A stretch of 64,000 nt of DNA, from positions 62,001 to 126,000 of the forward strand of contig CAKRNA010000003.1 of assembly GCA_934365195.1 (NCBI GenBank). The letters run 5' to 3'. Positions within the stretch are counted from its first letter, which is position 1, and the number at the start of each line of letters is the position of its first letter. Position numbers and translations under genes: made by a program. This document shows positions 58,647-64,000 of this stretch, piece by piece. Under the pieces are notes generated by a model. That model was not told where the DNA came from. It did no database searches and saw only the letters and a list, made by a program, of their open reading frames with translations. Source of the stretch: an uncultured Clostridia bacterium (lineage in GTDB: Bacteria; Bacillota; Clostridia; Christensenellales; CAAEEZ01).

Positions 58647-60871
58647 TATAGCGACTTATGGTAAGTTCTTGCAATAACTTCCCTTTGTTGCTCCTCGCTT
58701 AGCCTGTTAAAGTTTACGGCGTATCCGCTTACTCTTATGGTCAAGTTTGGATATTTCCACCTGTTGTTCATAGCGTCGATTAGCATATCACGGCTGATTA
58801 CGTTCACGTTTAGGTGATGAGCGCCGCTAGTAAAATAACCGTCTAGCAAGCCAACAAGTGCTTGTTTTTGCTCCTCTACCGTCTTACCAAGAGTGCCTTG
58901 CTCGATAGAGAAAGTGTTGGAAATGCCGTCACGACAATGGTCGTAATTTAGTTTTGCCACACTACTAAGGCTGGCAATCGCACCGCAACAATCCCTGCCG
59001 TGCATAGGATTTGCACCGGGAGCAAACGGCTCGCCCTTCTTTCTTCCGTCCGGGGTTGAGCCCGTCTTTTTGCCGTACACCACGTTTGAAGTGATGGTCA
59101 AAATGCTTAGCGTGTGCTTTGCGTTTCTATACGTTGGCACTCTGCAAAGTTTTTGATAGAAGTCCTCTATAACGAACTTAGCAATGTCGTCCGCTCTGTC
59201 GTCGTCGTTACCGTACTTTGGATAGTCGCCCACAATCTCAAAGTCCGAAATAATGCCTCTTTCGTCCTTTTTAGCGTACACTTTTGCGTACTTTATTGCG
59301 GACAAACTGTCTACAAGCACGCTAAATCCCGACACGCCAAACGCCATTAACCTTTCAACGTCAGTATCGTGAAGGCTCATCATAAGCCTTTCGTAAGCGT
59401 ACTTATCGTGCATAAAGTGGATAATATTCATAGTGTTTACGTACAAGTTTGCAATCCACTCAGAGTACTTATCGTAAGAGGCAAGCACTTTGTCGTAATC
59501 AAGCAGCCCCTCCTCAAAAGCCTCTGACACAGGGCCAACTTGTATGTTTTGTATCTCGTCCTTACCACCGTTTAAAGCAAGTAGCAATGTCTTAGCAAGG
59601 TTACATCTAGCGCCGAAGTATTGCATTTGTTTGCCGGTTTTCATAGCGGAAACGCAGCACGCAATAGAATAGTCGTCGCCGTAAATTTTCCTCATAACGT
59701 CGTCGTTTTCGTATTGAATAGAATCGGTATCGATGCTGACTTTTGCACAAAATTCCTTGTAAGCGGTAGGTAATTTTTCGCTCCAAAGAATAGTGATATT
59801 AGGCTCTGAGCAACTGCCTAGGTTGTACAAAGTGTTAAGTAATCTATAACTATTTTTAGTTACCATAGGCTTGCCTTCTAGGGTTAAGCCGCCGTCAGAA
59901 GTGGTTACCCAAGTAGGATCGCCTGCAAAAAGTTCGTTGTACTCAGGAATACGTAGGTGGCGAACAAGACGAAGTTTTAGCACGAAATCGTCCATAATCT
60001 CTTGCGCTTCGCTCTCGGTGATAACGCCGTTTCTAAGGTCTCTTTCAAAGTAAATATCCAAGAAAGTGATTATCCTGCCTATGCTGTTTGCCGCACCGTT
60101 TTGCTCCTTAACAGCGCCAAGATATCCAAAATAAAGCCATTGAACAGCCTCTTTTGCATTATTAGCAGGCTTAGAGATATCCAAGCCGTACTCCTTTGCC
60201 ATATCTTTAAGTTGGTGCATAAAACTTAGTTGCTTGTGTAGTTCCTCGATTTTGCGGATAATTTCCTCGCTCATCGGCATAGATTGAAGCGCCCTTTTAT
60301 CAGCAAGTTTTTCCTCGATAAGCCTATCCATTCCGTACAAAGCAATCCTACGGTAATCGCCGATAATTCTTCCTCTTGAATAGGTATCGGGTAAGCCCGT
60401 AATCAGTCCGACGTGCCTTGCCCTCTTCGTTTCGTCAGGGTAAACGTTGAACACGCCGTCGTTATGGGTGGTTCTATACTTAAACTCGTCCTTAACTTTT
60501 TCGGATAGTTTGTAGCCGTACGCAATGCACGCTTGCTCGCTCATACGAATGCCGCCAAAAGGCACAACCGCTCTTTTTAGAGGCGCATCGGTTTGAAGGC
60601 CCACTATAATATCGTCGTTTTTATCTATATAGCCCGGTTTAAAGGAAAGTATCGAGGAAACCGTTTCGGTGTCCACGTCCAAAACGCCACCCTTTTCAGC
60701 CTCTTGTTTGATTAGGTCGTTTACCTTATCCAAAACTCTTAAAGTCCTCTCGGTTGGCTTTTCTAGAAAACTCTCGTTCCCGTCGTAGTAAGTGTAGTTC
60801 TCGGCAATAAAATCCCTAACGTCTATGGATTCTTGCCATTTTGTACCATTAAAATCATACCACTCTTTCAT
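58646..60871 (-). CDS. pflB: Pyruvate formate-lyase
   Basis: PflB splits pyruvate with CoA into acetyl-CoA and formate under anaerobic conditions. The 741-residue glycyl radical enzyme has the twin active-site cysteines in IACCVSAMKTGKQMQYFG (about residue 400), the PFL-type N-terminal domain (ERTLRVLDKVNDLIKQEA), and the glycyl radical loop IRVSGYAVNFNRLS near residue 717, with Gly in VSGYA. Formate can feed 10-formyl-tetrahydrofolate. Transcription passes a ZTP riboswitch. AGGAG lies 6 nt before the ATG. Confidence 0.98.
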   Translation of the reverse strand: MKEWYDFNGTKWQESIDVRDFIAENYTYYDGNESFLEKPTERTLRVLDKVNDLIKQEAEKGGVLDVDTETVSSILSFKPGYIDKNDDIIVGLQTDAPLKRAVVPFGGIRMSEQACIAYGYKLSEKVKDEFKYRTTHNDGVFNVYPDETKRARHVGLITGLPDTYSRGRIIGDYRRIALYGMDRLIEEKLADKRALQSMPMSEEIIRKIEELHKQLSFMHQLKDMAKEYGLDISKPANNAKEAVQWLYFGYLGAVKEQNGAANSIGRIITFLDIYFERDLRNGVITESEAQEIMDDFVLKLRLVRHLRIPEYNELFAGDPTWVTTSDGGLTLEGKPMVTKNSYRLLNTLYNLGSCSEPNITILWSEKLPTAYKEFCAKVSIDTDSIQYENDDVMRKIYGDDYSIACCVSAMKTGKQMQYFGARCNLAKTLLLALNGGKDEIQNIQVGPVSEAFEEGLLDYDKVLASYDKYSEWIANLYVNTMNIIHFMHDKYAYERLMMSLHDTDVERLMAFGVSGFSVLVDSLSAIKYAKVYAKKDERGIISDFEIVGDYPKYGNDDDRADDIAKFVIEDFYQKLCRVPTYRNAKHTLSILTITSNVVYGKKTGSTPDGRKKGEPFAPGANPMHGRDCCGAIASLSSVAKLNYDHCRDGISNTFSIEQGTLGKTVEEQKQALVGLLDGYFTSGAHHLNVNVISRDMLIDAMNNRWKYPNLTIRVSGYAVNFNRLSEEQQREVIARTYHKSL

Positions 60872-60889
60872 TTTTATCTCCTATATAAT

Positions 60890-60984
60890 AAAAAATACCG
60901 TCCTAAAGCATCTCTGCCCAGACGGTCGGCCTATCCATACTTACTCCCGTGTAGTTTGCCTACTTATCCGTCAGTCGTAAGTAC
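60890..60984 (-). promoter_or_regulatory. ZTP riboswitch (pfl motif) with overlapping terminator
   Basis: The minus strand carries the ZTP aptamer landmarks GACUGACGG (60976-60968), GUAGGCAAACUACACGGGAGU and GCCGACCGUCUGGGC (60930-60916). The 3' aptamer arm ACCGUC (60926-60921) also pairs with GACGGU (60902-60897) to form a terminator ending in U6, so ligand binding should prevent termination and turn pflB on. ZTP/ZMP accumulates when formyl-folate is short. Confidence 0.92.
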
Positions 60985-61098
60985 ACTTATAATATAGCAC
61001 ACCTTTCAAGGTAAATGCTAGCGTTTTAAGAATAATTTATTTATTTTTCAAAAATTTTTATTTTTAGTAAGATTAGGTCGTTTTGCACAAAACAATTT

Positions 61099-61126
61099 AA
61101 AAAAGACGCTTTTTTGCGCCTTTTTT
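61099..61126 (-). terminator. Terminator of the symporter-phosphoesterase operon
   Basis: AAAAAAGGCGC pairs with GCGTCTTTTTT (one G-U) on the minus strand, with T run. Confidence 0.85.
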
Positions 61127-61136
61127 GTTTGTTTAC

Positions 61137-62189
61137 TTATTTTTTCTCTTTGTTTAAATCCGGTGCAACCTCGTCTAAGGGCATAAGTTCCACGCTAAAA
61201 CTTCCGTCGTCCTTAACGTTAATTATCGTGCCGCCTCTTTGCGAAGACCATTTCATAATTTTTCTGTATGCAAGGTAGTCCACGCTCATGCCGTAGGTTA
61301 GTCTAATGCCCTTATATTCAAGCGATACGGTGTTTAGGTGGTCGTGCCCCATAAACATACCTTTACAACTACCAAACTTAACCATTTCGTCAAAGAAGTT
61401 ACCCCTGAACTTTGGCACGCCGAAGTAGTCGTTAGTCTCTCCGACTTCGCCAAGATGCCACTTAACGTCGGTGTTGCCGCCGTTTCTAGTGTACTTTTTC
61501 CAAGCCTCTTTAAACTCGTTTACAGGAATGTGGAAAAATGCAAGCGACCTAACGTTAGGTCCGCCAAGTTTGTTTATCTCCTCTTTATACCACTCGATTT
61601 GGTCGTCGTGGATATTGTCAAAGCCGGAATAAAAACTTGCAAGCCCCTTTTCAATGTACATATTGCTGTCCAAAAACATCAAGGCGTTGTTTATACTGCC
61701 GTCTTCGTTTTTAAGTTTGATAACGTAGTTGCCCTCGCCAGATATCCCCTCTTTGCCTGTTTGAAATACGCTGTACTCCGCCTTTTCGTATAAATCGGAT
61801 AGTACCGACTTTCTGTACATTGCCACGGGTTCTACGTCGTGGTTGCCGTACACCACCGTCCACGGAATTTGGAAACTATCAAAAAGATCGCATATATCTT
61901 GCGTGGATTTTTTATTATTTATAGTGCCGCCGATAAACGGAATAGGGTAAACCATATCGCCCGTAACTACAATTAGGTCGGGTTTTGCGTTTTCTACAAT
62001 ACTAATAATTAGGTTTTTGCAATACGTATCCTTCTTTTTAGTAAACACGCTACCGCCGTAATGCAGGTCGGTAAGTTGCAATATCCTAAAATCTTCGCCC
62101 TTTTTCTTATCAAAAACGTAATAACCGTCGCCATCAAGATAAGGTTTTAGTCCATTATTTTTTACGGGTTTTGCTACTAATTTTTCCAT
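61137..62189 (-). CDS. Calcineurin-like metallophosphoesterase
   Basis: A 350-residue metallophosphoesterase with the canonical dinuclear metal motifs: D-H in LTDLHYGG (about residue 40), GD in VTGDMV, GNHD in VYGNHDVE, H in AFFHIPVNEF and GHDH in FMGHDHLN. No signal peptide or membrane segment is seen, so it should be cytosolic. It is 9 bp after the GPH symporter gene, suggesting the pair handles an imported phosphorylated or glycosidic compound; some homologues are phosphodiesterases of unknown substrate. Confidence 0.9.
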   Translation of the reverse strand: MEKLVAKPVKNNGLKPYLDGDGYYVFDKKKGEDFRILQLTDLHYGGSVFTKKKDTYCKNLIISIVENAKPDLIVVTGDMVYPIPFIGGTINNKKSTQDICDLFDSFQIPWTVVYGNHDVEPVAMYRKSVLSDLYEKAEYSVFQTGKEGISGEGNYVIKLKNEDGSINNALMFLDSNMYIEKGLASFYSGFDNIHDDQIEWYKEEINKLGGPNVRSLAFFHIPVNEFKEAWKKYTRNGGNTDVKWHLGEVGETNDYFGVPKFRGNFFDEMVKFGSCKGMFMGHDHLNTVSLEYKGIRLTYGMSVDYLAYRKIMKWSSQRGGTIINVKDDGSFSVELMPLDEVAPDLNKEKK

Positions 62190-62198
62190 ATCAGCCTC

Positions 62199-63758
62199 TT
62201 AGCACAACTCTTTTACCAGTTTGTCGTACTCTGTTTTTTCTTCCTCGGTAAAACCTTCAACGCCGGTTTCGTTTCTCTTATCTATAAAATAACGTATTCT
62301 TTCTAGTTTTTTATCTGTAACTTTGTATCTTACTGCCGCAATAAAACCTATGGTTAGTAGTACTGCTACGGTAACTGCCAAAAATACCCTAATAGCGATA
62401 TATACGCTGTTCGGTTGAGCAAAGAATATCTCCTCTTGACCGGGCACTTTTTTACTAGCCACAAAGCCTGCGCCTGTTAGTACCCAACCAACCATACCCA
62501 CGCCAAACGCCGTAGCCGCCTTTCTTGCAAAGGTCATAACGCCACTCATATTAGCGGTAGGACGATAGCCGAGTTTTAGTTCGGCAACGTCTACTGTATC
62601 AGGGAAGATTAGCCAAGGCATTGATTGTGCGCCTGCAAAACCTAAGCCCATAATACCCGAGAAAATAGGAATTAGGTAAGGCTTATTCCACCTTGGATCG
62701 TAAATAGCAAGTAGTATTGCGCCAAGAACGTATAGTGGTAATAGCGTTCTATAAGCAACCTGCTTGGAGTATTTTGCCTTTAATACGTAAGCAATTACAA
62801 TGCCGACAGCGGCAAACACCATCATAGGCATAATCACCCACATAGAGCCCATTTGTATTTTACCCAAGAAGCCAGATGCGTTAGGGAACAGCATTGCGCC
62901 GCTGCCCATAATGTTGCCCGAGTGGTCGCCGATATAGTCGGTGTAGTAAATTGCCAAAGCAGACACGATATCCATAGTTAAAAACGCAGATACGTACATT
63001 ACGATATGGTGCAAGTAAGATTTAACTTTAAGCCCTGCAAAGTAATCTTTCCACTTAAATTTAGTTTTAACGGAATTGTCAAACGGTGCTCTTTCTTTAA
63101 CTACTAAGCCCGCAACGATTAGCGGAATACCAAAGAACAAGCCAAAGCCGAACACGATTACGTAGTAGAACTCCGAGTACTCCATAGCGCCCTTAGATAC
63201 TTGTCCCCATACAAGACTTGGAATTAAATAAAGCAATCCGCCCGAAATAATATCAAATAAAAGTTTATAGGTATTAGCCTTGTTTCTTTCTGCGTAGTCC
63301 ATAGAAATATCCGACGCCATACTCATAAACGGTACTTGCGATATGGTGCTTATCGTACAGTAAATGATATATGCAAATACCATCCACACTATTTTACTTT
63401 CAGCGCCAAGCCCTTGGATAGGGGCAAACAAAAATGCAAGTCCAAACGGAATAAGAATACCGCCTATAATCATATACGGTTTTCTTCTGCCAAGTTTACT
63501 CCATTTTGTGTTATCGCTAATTAGTCCCATACCTGTGTCTGAGATAGCGTCCCACAACTTAGATACGGTAATAATCGTAGAGGCAACTGCTGCCTCGATG
63601 CCTATAATGTTCGTGAAAAATGCCAGTAATATTACAGATAGAAATGCGGCTTGTCCCCCACCGAAAATGTCGCCTGCACCGTAAATTATCGCTTCTTTAG
63701 TAGAAACTCTATCCTCTGGCTTTGCAATGTGTTTTGGTTTTTTTTCTTTTTTACTCAT
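62199..63758 (-). CDS. GPH-family sugar symporter (MFS)
   Basis: A 519-residue membrane protein with about twelve helices, of the glycoside-pentoside-hexuronide:cation symporter family. Family landmarks are the N-terminal IIYGAGDIFGGGQAAF, the DAISDTGMGLISDNTKWSKLGRRKPYMIIGG loop (DxxxGxxSDxxxxxxGRRxP), and a large central loop. A C-terminal cytosolic stretch follows the last helix. It precedes the metallophosphoesterase in one operon. Substrate could be a glucuronide, xyloside or galactoside; not decidable. Confidence 0.9.
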   Translation of the reverse strand: MSKKEKKPKHIAKPEDRVSTKEAIIYGAGDIFGGGQAAFLSVILLAFFTNIIGIEAAVASTIITVSKLWDAISDTGMGLISDNTKWSKLGRRKPYMIIGGILIPFGLAFLFAPIQGLGAESKIVWMVFAYIIYCTISTISQVPFMSMASDISMDYAERNKANTYKLLFDIISGGLLYLIPSLVWGQVSKGAMEYSEFYYVIVFGFGLFFGIPLIVAGLVVKERAPFDNSVKTKFKWKDYFAGLKVKSYLHHIVMYVSAFLTMDIVSALAIYYTDYIGDHSGNIMGSGAMLFPNASGFLGKIQMGSMWVIMPMMVFAAVGIVIAYVLKAKYSKQVAYRTLLPLYVLGAILLAIYDPRWNKPYLIPIFSGIMGLGFAGAQSMPWLIFPDTVDVAELKLGYRPTANMSGVMTFARKAATAFGVGMVGWVLTGAGFVASKKVPGQEEIFFAQPNSVYIAIRVFLAVTVAVLLTIGFIAAVRYKVTDKKLERIRYFIDKRNETGVEGFTEEEKTEYDKLVKELC

Positions 63759-63797
63759 AATCTCTTTTCTTTTTTTGTAACATATTTTTGCTATTCT

Positions 63798-63827
63798 ATT
63801 ATATTATAAAAAATGCCTCTTTGTAAA
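63798..63827 (-). promoter_or_regulatory. Promoter of the symporter operon
   Basis: TTTACA (63827-63822) and TATAAT (63803-63798) are 18 bp apart on the minus strand. Confidence 0.65.
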
Positions 63828-63950
63828 TAACATAACCCCATTTTACAAAAATATTACAATTTTATTCATAAATCACCTCTTAAATAATTGAATTTACGGA
63901 AATATCTTCTGTTTATGGCATTTTTTGGCGAAAATTTTGAAAATAAAAAA

Positions 63951-63980
63951 ATAGCATTTAGAATAATTTCCAAACGCTAT
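63951..63980 (-). terminator. Terminator of a gene beyond the right edge
   Basis: On the minus strand ATAGCGTTT pairs with AAATGCTAT (one G-U) around a 12-nt loop, followed by T7. The gene it ends lies outside the window. Confidence 0.75.
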
Positions 63981-64000
63981 CCTTTTTATTATTTACTTAA

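Overview
The window looks like a chromosomal segment of a low-to-medium GC, strictly fermentative member of the Bacillota (Clostridia-like). The evidence is the gene set (DegV, DUF896, TypA, pyruvate formate-lyase with its activase, CNNM/HlyC transporter, family-5 and polar-amino-acid ABC importers), sigma-A type promoters (TTGACA/TATAAT, often with an extended TGn -10), strong GGAGG ribosome sites, a tryptophan T-box and many intrinsic terminators. TGA is an ordinary stop here: deoB, cas9, purM and purF all end in TGA inside ATGA overlaps. The species cannot be named from the sequence.

Layout. 1-4 kb: a minus-strand operon for a cation efflux protein, cyclophilin, deoC, deoB and aroK (cut by the window edge). 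4-8 kb: DEAD-box helicase, an SDR reductase, a YjjG-type nucleotidase and tRNA-Ser(GGA). 8.4 kb: a small unit encoding a 27-residue membrane peptide. 8.7-15.3 kb: an Opp/Nik-type ABC operon ending in a His/Cys-tipped TPR protein, with a divergent TetR regulator and three phased operator-like dyads between them. 15.5-23.2 kb: a type II-A CRISPR-Cas locus made of a promoter-driven small RNA, a 21-repeat array, csn2, cas2, cas1 (broken by an in-frame TGA at a conserved Trp), cas9 and a divergent tracrRNA. 23.4-24.5 kb: a remnant of a DUF2075 helicase gene, AT-rich repeats and tRNA-Pro(CGG). 24.6-32.5 kb: a degenerate ABC ATPase, TypA, a HAD phosphatase, an esterase and an amino-acid ABC importer. 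32.7-41 kb: DegV, DUF896 plus a T-box controlled orphan trpB, an HD hydrolase, an Old Yellow Enzyme, and a divergent PlsC/glycosyltransferase pair sharing a 23-bp palindrome. 41-52.6 kb: the purine operon purE-F-M-N-H-D-L and divergent purC. 52.7-63.8 kb: hydrolase, CNNM transporter, MATE pump, birA, pflA, pflB under a ZTP riboswitch, a phosphoesterase and a GPH sugar symporter.

How the parts fit. The purine operon makes ZMP/ZTP at the purH step, which needs 10-formyl-tetrahydrofolate. The ZTP riboswitch on pflB would raise formate supply when that step stalls, so the two distant regions form one metabolic circuit. The purE operon and the CNNM transporter each have a promoter, a short upstream ORF carrying a similar Cys-Gly...Ser-Arg-Val-Leu motif, a terminator-like hairpin and then the gene, which suggests a shared attenuation device. 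The CRISPR locus looks ready for interference (intact cas9, tracrRNA, array and leader), but its adaptation module is probably disabled by a single base change in cas1.

The most notable observations are the TGA in cas1, the small RNA beyond the array, the paired upstream ORFs, the 27-residue membrane peptide, and two promoters placed so that transcripts would begin at the start codon.
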